Source of the DNA: P52-10 sp041397365
GTDB lineage: Bacteria; Pseudomonadota; Alphaproteobacteria; Rhizobiales; Xanthobacteraceae
Direction of reading: 5' to 3'
Assembly: GCA_041397365.1 (NCBI GenBank)
Contig: JAWKWT010000001.1
Location: 1 to 64,000 of the forward strand
DNA length: 64,000 nucleotides
In this document: piece after piece, positions 7,160 to 17,106 of the stretch
How positions within the stretch are numbered: the stretch's first letter is position 1
How the letters are laid out: each line of letters starts with the position of its first letter
Translations under genes and position numbers: made by a program
The notes under the pieces: model-generated
Databases searched by the model: none
What the model saw: only the letters and a program-made list of their open reading frames with translations
Told to the model about the DNA's origin: nothing

Positions 7160-10100
7160 ATGGCATCCATCGACAACCCTATCCTGAATAGCCCATTTTC
7201 CCCGCCGGACCGGCATTGGGCTCTAGACGATAGTGGTAAGCCGACCGGTGCAGTCATCGCGGCGAGGCGACGGTCGGAGTATATCGTGCCGATCGCCACC
7301 TCGAAGAGGAAGAAGGGCGGGCAGGAAGAGCTGATTTTCGGTGACATTGAGGGCGCGTCGGCCACTCGTGCCAACGATACGGTCAACGAGATTCGGGCAA
7401 ATGTCGATGCTTGGCGCAAGGCGTCCAGTGTACCTGCCGGTGTATCCCACGAGACGGCGCGCCTCATCATGCACTGGCGCGATCAGTCACGGGAGCGGCC
7501 ACTGTTCTTCTGCCAGGTTGAGGCGGTAGAGACCATCATCTGGCTCACCGAGGTGGCATCCAAGAGTGTCCGCCACTCCCACTTCCTGGAGATCGTGAAA
7601 GAGCGGTGCGAGGACGCCAATCCGGGCCTGTTCCGGCTGGCCATGAAGCTGGCGACAGGTGCTGGCAAGACGACCGTGATGGCCATGCTGATCGCCTGGC
7701 ACGCCATCAATAAAGCGCGACGGCCGAATTCGAAGCTCTTCTCGGACGCCTTCCTGATCATCGCGCCGGGGATCACGATTCGCGATCGCCTGCGCGTCCT
7801 GATGCCGGAAGCGCCGGACTCAATCTACGACCGCCTGTCTATAGTTCCCCGCGACATGGTCGATGATCTGAAGAAGGCCCGGATCATCATCACCAATTTC
7901 CACGCTTTCCAGAAGCGGACCAAAGCAGAGATCGCCAAAGGCACCCGTGAAGTCCTGCGAGGCCGGGAGAACGAGGCATCCTTCGACGAGCGCTTTCTTG
8001 AAACTGACGGTGAAATGCTCCAGCGGGTGATGCAGCCGCTCTTGGGACGCAAAGGGATCATCGTCATCAACGACGAGGCTCATCACTGCTACGAGGAACG
8101 ACTCGGCGGCGAGGAAGTGGTGGTGCGGACCGAAGAGGAAACCGCCTCGGAGGCGAAGGCGGAGGCGGAGAGCAACAGGAAGGCTGCCCGCGTCTGGATT
8201 AACGGAATCCGGACTGTGATGAAAATCGTTGGCGTCAAGATCGTCTACGACCTGTCCGCCACCCCCTTCTTCCTTCGCGGTTCCGGGTTTCGCGAGGGTG
8301 AACTGTTTGGCTGGGTGGTTTCCGACTTCTCGCTCATGGACGCGATCGAGGCGGGCATTGTCAAAGTGCCGCGCGTGCCAACACACGACGATGTGGTGGC
8401 GCGCGAAGAGCCGATCTTCCGCCACGTCTACAAGCATGTACGCGAGAAGTTGCCGAAGAAGGGAAGATCCAAGCAGAAGGAAATGAGCCCCGATGAATTG
8501 CCGCCGACTCTGGAAGCGGCGCTGAGGGCGCTCTATCGGGATTACGACCTGCGATACCAGGATTGGATGTCCAAAGGCGCAGAGACCCCGCCGGTTTTCA
8601 TCGTCGTCGCCAACAACACCGCCACTTCGAAGCTGATCTACGATTGGATCGCCGGCTGGTGCGAGAACGCTGATGAGGAAGATGCGAGTAAGCAGCGATG
8701 GAAGACCGGGAACCTGGCGCGGTTCCGCAACGTGGAAGACGGCAAGCCCCTGGACCGGCCGCGAACGATCCTGATCGATTCCGAGCAGCTGGACTCTGGC
8801 GAAGCCATGTCCGCCGACTTCAAGAAGATCGCCAGTGTGGAGATTGAGGCGTTCAAGAAGGAACTGCGTCAACGCGATCCGTCCCGCGACATCGAGAAAA
8901 TCGATGATGCCGAATTGTTGCGCGAGGTGATGAACACCGTCGGCCGCAGGGGGCGGTTGGGCGAGCAGGTGCGGTGCGTGGTCTCGGTGTCGATGCTGAC
9001 CGAAGGCTGGGACGCCAACACGGTCACCCATGTCCTGGGTTGCCGCGCTTTCGGAACTCAGCTTCTATGCGAGCAGGTGGTCGGCCGGGCTCTTCGCCGC
9101 GTGTCCTATGAGCCGGACGAGAATGGCATGTTCCGTCCGGAATACGCCGACGTGCTCGGCGTCCCCTTCACCTTCATGCCAGCGAACTCGGCCAGGGATT
9201 TCACGCCGCCCAAGCCGCGCACGCGCGTGTTCGCTGATGGGGCGCGACCGGCGTCAGAGATTCATTTTCCCCGCGTGGATGGGTACCGCGTTACCTTCCC
9301 CAAAGGCCGCTTGAAAGCCACCTTCACCGAAGATAGCCGCTATCACATCGGCGCCGACGTCCCCATCCCGAAGGAAACGGAAGTCGATCCTTTGGTTGGG
9401 ATGCAAAACGTTCTCGACTTGTCGGAACTGGATGCCATCCGCGCCCAAACCATCGCGTACATGCTGGCTAAGCGAGCCTTGGAAAAGTGGGCACGCATGG
9501 TCGAGAACCAGGAGGGTGAGCCGCTTTTTCTCTTCCCACAGTTCCTGACCGTGGCGCGGCGCTGGCTGGCCGAATGCCTGGACCTGCGGGATGGCCGGAC
9601 GGCGGGTTATCTTTCACTCGCCGGCTACAGGGAAGAGGCGGTCGAGCGTATCGTCCGTGCTTGCGCCAAGAGCCTGACCACCGCCGACCGTGAAGACATC
9701 CGCCCGGTAATGAACGCCTACAATCCGCAAGGGTCCAGTCGCTATGTGGATTTCTATACCACGAAGCAGGCTCTGCTGGAGACTGATCCCGCGAAGTGTC
9801 AGGTCAACTACGTCGTCTTTGACAGCGATTGGGAGGCCGCGTTCGCCGAGCGCTTGGACCGGATCTACAAGGTCAGGGGCTATGTGAAGAATCACGGCCT
9901 TGGATTCGAGGTGCCTTACGTCTTCATGGGCTATGAGCGGGCCTATCGCCCGGACTTCATCGTCCATTGGGACGACGGCCGCCCCGACCCCCTGCAGATG
10001 ATCGTCGAGATCAAGGGGTTCCGAGGGCCGGACGCTCAAGCCAAAAAGGACACGCTGGACTCGCTCTGGGTGCCGGCGGTGAACAACGACGGTCGGTTCG

Positions 10101-10222
10101 GTCGCTGGGGACCTCCGGTCGAGATTACCGAGCCCTTCGACATGGACAAAGCGTTCAAGGCGATGGTGGCTGCATTCGAATCCGCGGCAGCCGTCACCCA
10201 GTTTGCCGCCGCCGCGGCGTGA
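7160..10222 (+). CDS. BPTD_3080-type restriction endonuclease (type III Res-like helicase/nuclease)
   Basis: An intact 1020-aa ATP-dependent restriction subunit. The superfamily 2 motor has Walker A ATGAGKTT at residues 165-172, a DEAH box within VINDEAHHC (302-310), a motif III-like YDLSATPFF segment and a C-terminal QVVGRALRR motif VI. The end carries a PD-(D/E)xK nuclease: YRPDFIVHW followed by MIVEIKGF (about residues 925-955). The protein is expected to cut DNA lacking the partner methylation after ATP-driven translocation. The start ATG at 7160 has GGAGAAG about 4 bp upstream. The methyltransferase gene starts 10 bp downstream. Unlike its operon partners it shows no frame disruption. 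Confidence 0.88.
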   Translation: MASIDNPILNSPFSPPDRHWALDDSGKPTGAVIAARRRSEYIVPIATSKRKKGGQEELIFGDIEGASATRANDTVNEIRANVDAWRKASSVPAGVSHETARLIMHWRDQSRERPLFFCQVEAVETIIWLTEVASKSVRHSHFLEIVKERCEDANPGLFRLAMKLATGAGKTTVMAMLIAWHAINKARRPNSKLFSDAFLIIAPGITIRDRLRVLMPEAPDSIYDRLSIVPRDMVDDLKKARIIITNFHAFQKRTKAEIAKGTREVLRGRENEASFDERFLETDGEMLQRVMQPLLGRKGIIVINDEAHHCYEERLGGEEVVVRTEEETASEAKAEAESNRKAARVWINGIRTVMKIVGVKIVYDLSATPFFLRGSGFREGELFGWVVSDFSLMDAIEAGIVKVPRVPTHDDVVAREEPIFRHVYKHVREKLPKKGRSKQKEMSPDELPPTLEAALRALYRDYDLRYQDWMSKGAETPPVFIVVANNTATSKLIYDWIAGWCENADEEDASKQRWKTGNLARFRNVEDGKPLDRPRTILIDSEQLDSGEAMSADFKKIASVEIEAFKKELRQRDPSRDIEKIDDAELLREVMNTVGRRGRLGEQVRCVVSVSMLTEGWDANTVTHVLGCRAFGTQLLCEQVVGRALRRVSYEPDENGMFRPEYADVLGVPFTFMPANSARDFTPPKPRTRVFADGARPASEIHFPRVDGYRVTFPKGRLKATFTEDSRYHIGADVPIPKETEVDPLVGMQNVLDLSELDAIRAQTIAYMLAKRALEKWARMVENQEGEPLFLFPQFLTVARRWLAECLDLRDGRTAGYLSLAGYREEAVERIVRACAKSLTTADREDIRPVMNAYNPQGSSRYVDFYTTKQALLETDPAKCQVNYVVFDSDWEAAFAERLDRIYKVRGYVKNHGLGFEVPYVFMGYERAYRPDFIVHWDDGRPDPLQMIVEIKGFRGPDAQAKKDTLDSLWVPAVNNDGRFGRWGPPVEITEPFDMDKAFKAMVAAFESAAAVTQFAAAAA

Positions 10223-10232
10223 GGGGGGAGAG

Positions 10233-11882
10233 ATGGCCAGAAAGCCACGCGAACCAAAATCGATCGCGGTGGAAGCGTTGCGCCACGACAGCGCGGCGCG
10301 CCGCAATATCCCGACGATGGAATTGCAGAGCTTCGTCGGCGAGGACGAAGCCAAGCCCGTGACCCTGACTTATGACCGCCGTTTCTCTCCTGACGAGGCG
10401 CCGGTTCTATACACCCGCAACACGGACCTCGATCCCCAGTTGGTGTGGGCCAGCAGCCCCAACGGAGAAGGCAACGTGCACTTGGCGTGGAAAGGCAAGG
10501 ATGAGGAAGACCGCGACCCGCTAACCGTTGAGGCGGTGCCGATCTACACGGCCGAGAAAATCCATCCCAAGGCCATTATCGACGACATTGTTCGGCGGGC
10601 GGCCTCGGGCAAAGGCGCCGCCGATGACCAGCCGGATCTGTTCGCTGATTTCAATGGTATCGACGAAGAGGATCGCCTCGACTTCTACCAGCATGATCAG
10701 CACTGGACCAACCGCATGATTCTTGGAGACAGCCTCCAGGTCATGGCCAGCCTGGCGGAGAAGGAAAGCCTGCGCGGCAAGGTCCAGTGTGTCTTCATGG
10801 ACCCGCCTTATGGAATCAAGTTCAATTCAAACTGGCAGGTTTCGACCCGCGACCGCGATGTAAAGGATGGAAAGCGAGACTTCGAGAGCCGTGAACCTGA
10901 AGTCGTGAGGGCGTTCCGCGACACATGGGCAAACGGAATCCACACTTATCTTAGCTATCTTCGCGATCGCTTCCAAGTTGCCCATGATCTCCTATCTAAT
11001 ACGGGCAGCCTGTTTCTTCAGATTGGCGATGAAAATCTGCACTTGTGTAAGTTAATTGGCAAGGAGGTTTTCGGTGAGCAAAACTTTGTCTCTCAAATAT
11101 CATTTCTCAAGACGACGTCCGCCACTAGCGATTTTATCTCAAACGTAAGCGACTATATACTTTGGTTTGCTAAGGATGGCTCTTCCGCAAAATTCAGATC
11201 GCTCTACAAAGTTAAGGAATTTGGCGGTGATGGAGCCGATCATTACTCCTCTCTTTTATTGCCGGACGGAAGGCGCCGGTCATTGAAGAAGGCGGAGAAG
11301 GCTGATCCAAGGAAACTTCCCGATGGAGCGATCCCATATACCGCCGACCAACTGCAATCCGCAGGTATGGGACGTGAGAAGGGGGAAGGCGCGGCCTCTT
11401 GGTTCAAAGTTCATGTGGAGGGTAGGACCTTCACCCCAACGATGCAAAGCCGTTGGAAAACAAATGAGATCGGCATGGCGAGACTTGCGAAGTCCGGTCG
11501 TATAGTGGCTCAAGAAACCACTATTAGATTTCTGCGGAAGATCGACGACTTTGCGGCATTTGGTCTAAATAACATATGGTCGGATGTTGGGGGGGCTCCA
11601 GATAAGAGATATGTTGTTGAGACGGCACCAAAGATAATCGAACGTTGCATCTTGATGGCAACGGATCCCGGCGACCTCGTTCTAGACCCAACCTGTGGCT
11701 CCGGCACCACAGCCTATGTCGCCGAGCAGTGGGGGCGACGCTGGATCACCATCGACACGTCGCGGGTGGCACTCGCCTTGGCCAGGTCCCGCTTGATGGG
11801 GGCTCGTTATCCGTTTCACGCTTTGAAGGACAGCGAGATCGGAGCCCAGGAAGAGGCACGGCTTACCGGTCGAGTTCCCTAG
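10233..11882 (+). CDS. Site-specific DNA methyltransferase (Mod), catalytic part, ending at an in-frame amber codon
   Basis: A 549-aa frame with beta-class methyltransferase order: motif IV DPPYGIKF at 190-197, then the S-adenosylmethionine motif DPTCGSGTT near 485, with a target recognition region between. DPPY indicates adenine-N6 or cytosine-N4 methylation. The ATG at 10233 follows a GGGGGGAG ribosome binding site; an earlier in-frame ATG lies inside the nuclease gene. The frame stops at TAG (11880-11882), but the same frame continues open to 13397 with sequence normally fused to this protein, so this is probably the front of one ~1050-aa protein. Bases about 11030-11650 are clearly AT-richer than the rest (26 of 60 G/C at 11101-11160, against 37 of 60 at 10741-10800), suggesting an exchanged specificity domain. 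Confidence 0.85.
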   Translation: MARKPREPKSIAVEALRHDSAARRNIPTMELQSFVGEDEAKPVTLTYDRRFSPDEAPVLYTRNTDLDPQLVWASSPNGEGNVHLAWKGKDEEDRDPLTVEAVPIYTAEKIHPKAIIDDIVRRAASGKGAADDQPDLFADFNGIDEEDRLDFYQHDQHWTNRMILGDSLQVMASLAEKESLRGKVQCVFMDPPYGIKFNSNWQVSTRDRDVKDGKRDFESREPEVVRAFRDTWANGIHTYLSYLRDRFQVAHDLLSNTGSLFLQIGDENLHLCKLIGKEVFGEQNFVSQISFLKTTSATSDFISNVSDYILWFAKDGSSAKFRSLYKVKEFGGDGADHYSSLLLPDGRRRSLKKAEKADPRKLPDGAIPYTADQLQSAGMGREKGEGAASWFKVHVEGRTFTPTMQSRWKTNEIGMARLAKSGRIVAQETTIRFLRKIDDFAAFGLNNIWSDVGGAPDKRYVVETAPKIIERCILMATDPGDLVLDPTCGSGTTAYVAEQWGRRWITIDTSRVALALARSRLMGARYPFHALKDSEIGAQEEARLTGRVP

Positions 11883-11918
11883 GAAGGCCCGTTCACGAAT
11901 GACGTTTCCCACGGCTTC

Positions 11919-13397
11919 GTGTACGAGCGGGTGCCGCACATCACCTTGAAGTCGATCGCCGGCAACGCCGAGATCGACGTCATCTGGGAGACTTGGCAGG
12001 CAACACTTGAACCGCTTCGGGAAAGGCTTAACGCCGCATCCAAGGTGTCATGGGAGGAATGGCAAGTTCCGATCGCGCCGGTCTATCCCTGGGAGGACAA
12101 GCCGGCCAAGCTGCACACTAAGATTCTCGACCTGCTGGCCGAACGCGAGGACCTTGCGGACGATGAGGACGCCGATCTTGTCAAGCACGACCGGAAGATC
12201 GCCAAGGCGTTGAAGGATCTGAACGCGGCGCTGAAGCGCAGCTACACCTTAGAAACTCTGCCTGAGCATGCCGGCGATCCCTTGCCGGTCGAGGCCGTGC
12301 CCATTCATGAGTCGTGGTGGACGGCGCGTCGGAAGCGCCAGGCCGAGATCGATGCCTCGATCGCGCGGAACGCCGATGTTGAGTTCCTGGTCGATCGGCC
12401 GATCGTGGTGAAAAACGTGGTTCGGGTGTCCGGCCCCTTCACGGTCGATAGTCTGTCACCCCATCGCGTACTACCAGCCGACGAGGATGATCCATTCTTC
12501 CAGGCCCAATTCGATGCGGCTGAGGGCGAGGACGAGACGATTTCGACGACTCGCTTTGCCGTGCGCCCAGCCGAGGAGGAGGCTGTGGAGAGCGACGACT
12601 TCGTGCGCGTCGTACTGGACAACCTGAAGACCGCTGGCGTCGGCAATACCAAGAAGAACGAGCGCCTGCGTTTCACCTCGCTGCGCCCGTTTCCGGGCCG
12701 CTATGTCAATGCCGAGGGACGCTACACCGAGGGGGACACCGAAGGGGCGCCAGAACGCAAGGCGGCCATCTTCATCGGCCCCGAATATGGGACTGTCACC
12801 CGGGCGATGATCGTCGCTGCGGCACGGGAGGCAGCCGACCTGTTCGACGTCCTGGTCGTCTGTGGCTTTGCCTTCGAGGCCCATGCCACGGCCGACACCA
12901 TGAACCTCGGCCGACTGACGGTGCTCAAGGTCAACATGAACCAGGACCTTCGCATGGGAGATCGCCTCAAGTCCGCCGACCAAGGCAATCTGTTCGTCGT
13001 TTTTGGCGAGCCCGACGTGGAGTTCCGCAAACGCACGGACGGGACCTACGAAGTCGAAATCCTGGGCGTCGATATCTTCAACCCGAATTCCGGAGAGCAG
13101 AAATCTTCCGGAAAAGTCGAGGAAGACGTGGCCTGCTGGTTCATCGATGACGATTACAATGACACCAGCTTCTTCGTCCGCCAAGCATATTTCCTTGGCG
13201 GAAAGGACTCCTACGGGAGACTGAAGATCGCCTTGAAGGCGGAGATCGACGAGGACGCATGGTCCGTCCTCTACTCAACCACTTCACGCCCCTTCGAAGC
13301 GCCATCTACTGGGAAGATAGCGGTCAAGGTGATTAATCATTTCGGCGATGAGGTGATGAAGATCTACGACGTACGCAATGCGCGGGGGGCAAAATGA
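11919..13397 (+). CDS. C-terminal part of the methyltransferase, separated by a nonsense codon
   Basis: This open frame is in the same phase as the methyltransferase frame ending at 11882; only the TAG at 11880-11882 separates them. After the stop the reading continues EGPFTNDVSHGFVYERVPHI and then TLKSIAGNAEIDVIW, the normal continuation of large methyltransferases of this family. The nearest possible start (GTG, 11919) has no clear ribosome binding site, so it may not be translated alone. The 492-aa part has no catalytic motif of its own. It probably provides DNA or partner contacts in the restriction complex. It ends with an ATGA overlap to the Z1 gene (13394-13397). Confidence 0.7.
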   Translation: MYERVPHITLKSIAGNAEIDVIWETWQATLEPLRERLNAASKVSWEEWQVPIAPVYPWEDKPAKLHTKILDLLAEREDLADDEDADLVKHDRKIAKALKDLNAALKRSYTLETLPEHAGDPLPVEAVPIHESWWTARRKRQAEIDASIARNADVEFLVDRPIVVKNVVRVSGPFTVDSLSPHRVLPADEDDPFFQAQFDAAEGEDETISTTRFAVRPAEEEAVESDDFVRVVLDNLKTAGVGNTKKNERLRFTSLRPFPGRYVNAEGRYTEGDTEGAPERKAAIFIGPEYGTVTRAMIVAAAREAADLFDVLVVCGFAFEAHATADTMNLGRLTVLKVNMNQDLRMGDRLKSADQGNLFVVFGEPDVEFRKRTDGTYEVEILGVDIFNPNSGEQKSSGKVEEDVACWFIDDDYNDTSFFVRQAYFLGGKDSYGRLKIALKAEIDEDAWSVLYSTTSRPFEAPSTGKIAVKVINHFGDEVMKIYDVRNARGAK

Positions 13398-15579
13398 GTG
13401 ACGGTGGCTTCTATTCACGACTGTCCAAAGAACGGGAAGACAGTGCCGATTTGATAAGTGTGGTGATGGACACGGCAGACGGGCTCACCGCCCAGGTCAC
13501 CGACGAAAACCGCCCGGGGATGTTGCTGGGCAAGATCCAGTCGGGCAAGACCAGAGCATTCCTCGGCATCATCGCCGAGGCCTTCGATCGTGGCTTCGAT
13601 GTCGCAATCGTGTTGACCAAGGGGACACGCACTCTCTCGCAACAAACCGTCCGCCGCATCCAGAAAGATTTCCAAACGTTTCGGGCCGGTGAGGAACTGG
13701 AAGTCTACGACATCATGGCGGTGCCCGATCTCTCAGCCTGGGAGATCGACGAGCAGAAGCTGATCTTCGTGGCCAAGAAGGAGGCGAACAACATGAAGCG
13801 CCTCCTGAAGCTGTTTCAGGAGACGCACCGGGCGCTGCTGGCCAAGCGCGTGTTGATCATCGACGATGAGGCGGATTTCGCCAGCATCCGGTTCACCAAG
13901 AAGAAGGGGGAGCCGGATGTCGAGCAGGGGCGCATTGCCGACCGTATCGACGAACTGCGGCGCGAACTCGCGGGCTGCGCCTTCCTCCAGGTGACCGCAA
14001 CGCCCTATTCCCTTTACCTCCAGCCCGAGGACTATCCCATTCAGCCTGGGGCCAACTTTACCTTCGAACCCAAGCGGCCGGCCTTCACCAAGCTTGTGCC
14101 GATCCACGGCGGCTACGTCGGGGGAGATCACTATTTCGGCGAGCACACAGAGGATAAGCTGGAGTACTACCTCTGGCATCCAGTCGCAGACAATGAGCTG
14201 CTGGCACTGCGCAAGGAAGATCGGCGGCGGGTCAAGAAGGATCAGGTTCTGACCCATGCCAATATCGCCGGCATCCGTCAGGCCCTGATCACTTTCGTTA
14301 CCGCGACGGCAATTCGCCGGCTTCAGCAGAAGGTGGCCGGTTATCGGCCGGATCGCTACGCGATGATCGTCCACGTCGAGACGTCGCGCACTGCTCACGC
14401 TTGGCAGCATACCGTGGTCGGAGAGTTGATCGAGGCGCTTCAGGAGACGATTGACAAGAAGTTGCCGATATTCGCCGACCTAGTGAACGCGGCGATCGAT
14501 GACCTAACTCGTTCAGTCACCGCTTGTGGCCTGACGATGCCGGACCACAAGACGATACTCGATGACGTCCGGGATTTCTTCAAGAAGGGCGCGGTGGCGA
14601 CCGAGAAGGTCAACTCGGACAACGAGGTCCAGAAGCTCCTGGACGACAATGCCGAACTCAAGCTCCGCACTCCCTGCAACGTGTTCATTGGCGGCCAAAT
14701 CCTCGATCGTGGCATAACGGTTCCGCATCTGATCGGCTTCTATTACGGCAGGTCGCCGAAGCGAATGCAGCAGGACACTGTCTTGCAGCACGCCCGAATG
14801 TACGGAGCCTGTCCACGAGAGGACCTCGCTGTGACGCGCTTCTACACCACTGCTCACAATTTTCAGGCCCTGCGCTCGATCCACCAGTTCGATCCTGCTC
14901 TGCGCCACGCCTTTGAGACGGGAGCGCATGACCGCGGCGTCGCCTTCGTCGTCAAGGATCAGGCTAACCGGGTCATCCCCTGCGCCCCGAACAAGATCCT
15001 GGTGTCGGATATCGTCGCCCTCCGCCCGGGCGGCGCGCACCTGCCGGTCGGCTTTCAGACCAAGGCCAAATCCACCTTGGCTCCGATCATGCAGAAGCTG
15101 GAAAAGCTCATTCCCCAACAGAAGCTGGATGCCGGCGAGATCGTCACAGTCAAAACCGAAACTGCCATCGAGATAATTACGTTGATCGAGAGCTGCTTCA
15201 ATTTTGAGCCAGGGTATAATTTCGACTGGGAGGCATGTCGTGCCGCGATCGAGTATTTCTCGACCATCGCGCCACCACCTGCCGAGAAGGGTGAATGTCT
15301 GATACTGGGGGGCACAGGGCGGCGATTGAGCCGGCAGCGTGCTGGTGGGCGTTTCTCGGACGCCCCCACACCATGCAAGATCGCGCCGCCGTTCGGAGGA
15401 TCGCCGGCCATCAGCCCATTCTCGTGCTTTCCCAGCAGGATGGGCGTGAGGAAGACGGATGGCGCGGGGCGCCGTTCTGGTGGCCGGTTCTGTTCGCGCC
15501 GGCCAGTGCGGCGCCAAGTGTGTTTGCCTCGACTGTCAGGGACGACGGTGCCGAGAACGACGTCGACGAAGACGAGTAG
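13394..15579 (+). pseudogene. Z1 domain-containing ATPase/endonuclease, frameshifted near the C-terminus
   Basis: The protein starts MSDGGFYSRLSKEREDSADL with Walker A GKIQSGKT at residues 46-53, Walker B-like VLIIDDEADFA near 152, and a VTATPYSLYL segment. The middle and C-terminal region is the Z1 domain (for example GGQILDRGITVPHLIGFYYG). Z1 proteins are predicted ATPases or endonucleases of restriction-type defence operons. The frame is good to about 15362 (LSRQRAGGRFSDAP). The natural ending (QPILVLSQQDGREEDGWRGA, then PFWWPVLF) lies in another frame and stops at 15579. One missing C in the C5 run 15363-15367 explains the break. Without correction the frame runs on to 15661 with a nonsense tail. 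It overlaps the methyltransferase stop and is the last gene of the operon. Confidence 0.75.
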
Positions 15580-16280
15580 TCGCAAGGCAGGTCATGGCGC
15601 ATCAGCCGCTAAGGGCACATACCCACAATCCGAGAGCGCGGAAGACAAAGGGGGCTCATAGACGATTGGTTCGACACCGGTCGCGAAAGAGTCGAAAGGG
15701 ACTGAGATCGGAAGAATGAAGGTCGGGCAGATAAATGGTGAATCACCAACAGCTTACTAGCTGGTCACCAAACCGGCGCAGTCAACAGGTCCGGAGAGTA
15801 TCGCCCCTGAGAGAACGCTTCCGGGCCTCTTGGCGCCGAGGCTGGTGAACAGCCTCTCTCGCATAACCCTCGAAAACAACGGAAAAATCCGGCCGCAGCC
15901 GGATCGGGAGAACACTTTCGTGAGGGCAAGTGGCGGAGGGAGAGGAACTGTATTCCAACGTTCTCTCGCAGGATTGCGAATGAACTCGCGCTGGTTCGCG
16001 TCCACAGATTTCAGAGCGGCTTCCGTACTGGCTGCGGGCCTCGGGAGCTAAGCCGAATGAAGGGCGAGTCGAAAAATTCCGAGAGCGTCCACTGCGGTCT
16101 CCTCCGCAGTTTGCGGTCCTGGATCGCGCGTCAGAGCAAATTCCTGCAGCCCGCAAAGTCCATCTGGTGGCCCAAGTTGCCCGCTTCATCGCCAGAACTG
16201 AACAACAGGTTGCGTTCGAACTTAGCTTGTGCTCCGATAAGAGAGAGGTCCGGCGGGATAGCTGCCAGTGGGGGCACGGG
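15580..16280. other. 701-bp stretch without a supportable gene
   Basis: It lies between the Z1 gene and the membrane-protein gene. Several short frames exist on both strands, but none has a convincing start, domain or consistent codon bias. A short frame at 15655-15705 (reads LIDDWFDTGRERVERD) looks protein-like and could be the debris of a further restriction-operon gene. The boundary between the restriction island and the following locus is probably in this interval. Confidence 0.5.
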
Positions 16281-17027
16281 ATGCGTGTACTTGGCTCGTG
16301 GTCGTTCTGGGTATTCCTGACGGCCATCGTGACTGCGGCAATCCTGCCGATGTTTCCCAGTGGTTATACTCGGCTGATCGGATGGGCTGTTGTTGCAGGT
16401 GCTGTGTTAGCAGTCGTTTGGACAATTTCGCAATCAAACTCGCGAACTCTTGTTTTCCTTGTTGACGAGCGCAATCGCTACGAGCTGACCCAGCTGATAA
16501 CACTGGCGTGGTTTGTGGTCATCGTCTCCGCATACCTTGCCTGCGCGCTGTGGAACATCCAGCTCTGGGACGGTCGGGACCCGCGACTGCCCATTGCCAT
16601 CAACGTGCCCGCCACCGTCTGGTCACTTGCCGGCATTGTCGGCGTCGGACTGGTCGGTGCCGGTATTATAAAGGCGGTGAAGCGCGAGCGCGCGGCACAG
16701 CCGCATCATCAGGCCGCCGCCACGTCGTTGAAGCTACGGCCGCCGGCACACCCGCTGTTTATCAGGGCATCGCGCCACGACGCTGAAGCCATCGATCTGG
16801 TCAGCTATGACGAACTGGGCGTGCAGGACAAGATTGATTTGGCCGCGCTGCAACAGCTGCTGTTCCAGATCGCAGCTGTGATCATCTACGGCGTCGCGCT
16901 AGGGCGACAGATGTTTCTACGGCCAACTGAAACCATCACTGCTTTTCCTGAGATACCGGAAGGGTTCGTCGCGCTGCTCGGCGTGAGCACGCTCACCGCA
17001 CTCGCCAACCGGGCCGTCCCGCGCTAG
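16281..17027 (+). CDS. Multi-pass membrane protein of an uncharacterised locus
   Basis: A 248-aa protein starting at ATG 16281 (MRVLGSWSFWVFLTAIVTAA). The longer frame upstream is not chosen because it is polar and lacks coding character. Predicted membrane segments lie at about residues 7-25, 31-48, 70-91, 110-131, 191-208 and 227-244, with a 60-residue basic loop between the fourth and fifth. No transporter or enzyme motif was recognised. It heads six co-directional genes spaced by 79, 13, 9, 27 and 10 bp, so it probably anchors or helps export components of that system in the inner membrane. Function unknown. Confidence 0.65.
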   Translation: MRVLGSWSFWVFLTAIVTAAILPMFPSGYTRLIGWAVVAGAVLAVVWTISQSNSRTLVFLVDERNRYELTQLITLAWFVVIVSAYLACALWNIQLWDGRDPRLPIAINVPATVWSLAGIVGVGLVGAGIIKAVKRERAAQPHHQAAATSLKLRPPAHPLFIRASRHDAEAIDLVSYDELGVQDKIDLAALQQLLFQIAAVIIYGVALGRQMFLRPTETITAFPEIPEGFVALLGVSTLTALANRAVPR

Positions 17028-17106
17028 CGCCAAGGTGTGAAAAGGGGGAAAAAATGGTGAGGCTAACAGCAGGCCTGAGGCAGGATACGTAGGGCTCGGC
17101 CGATCG

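Noticed and set aside
15655..15705. Possible tRNA T-arm (TTGGTTCGAC) near 15665
   Set aside because: The surrounding bases do not fold into acceptor, D and anticodon arms.
15594..15719. Short plus-strand frame after the Z1 gene (MAHQPLRAHTHNPRARKTKG)
   Set aside because: Arginine-rich with no domain or ribosome binding site; probably chance or debris.
15782..16327. 181-codon minus-strand frame
   Set aside because: Poor codon bias and no domain; overlaps the start of the membrane-protein gene.
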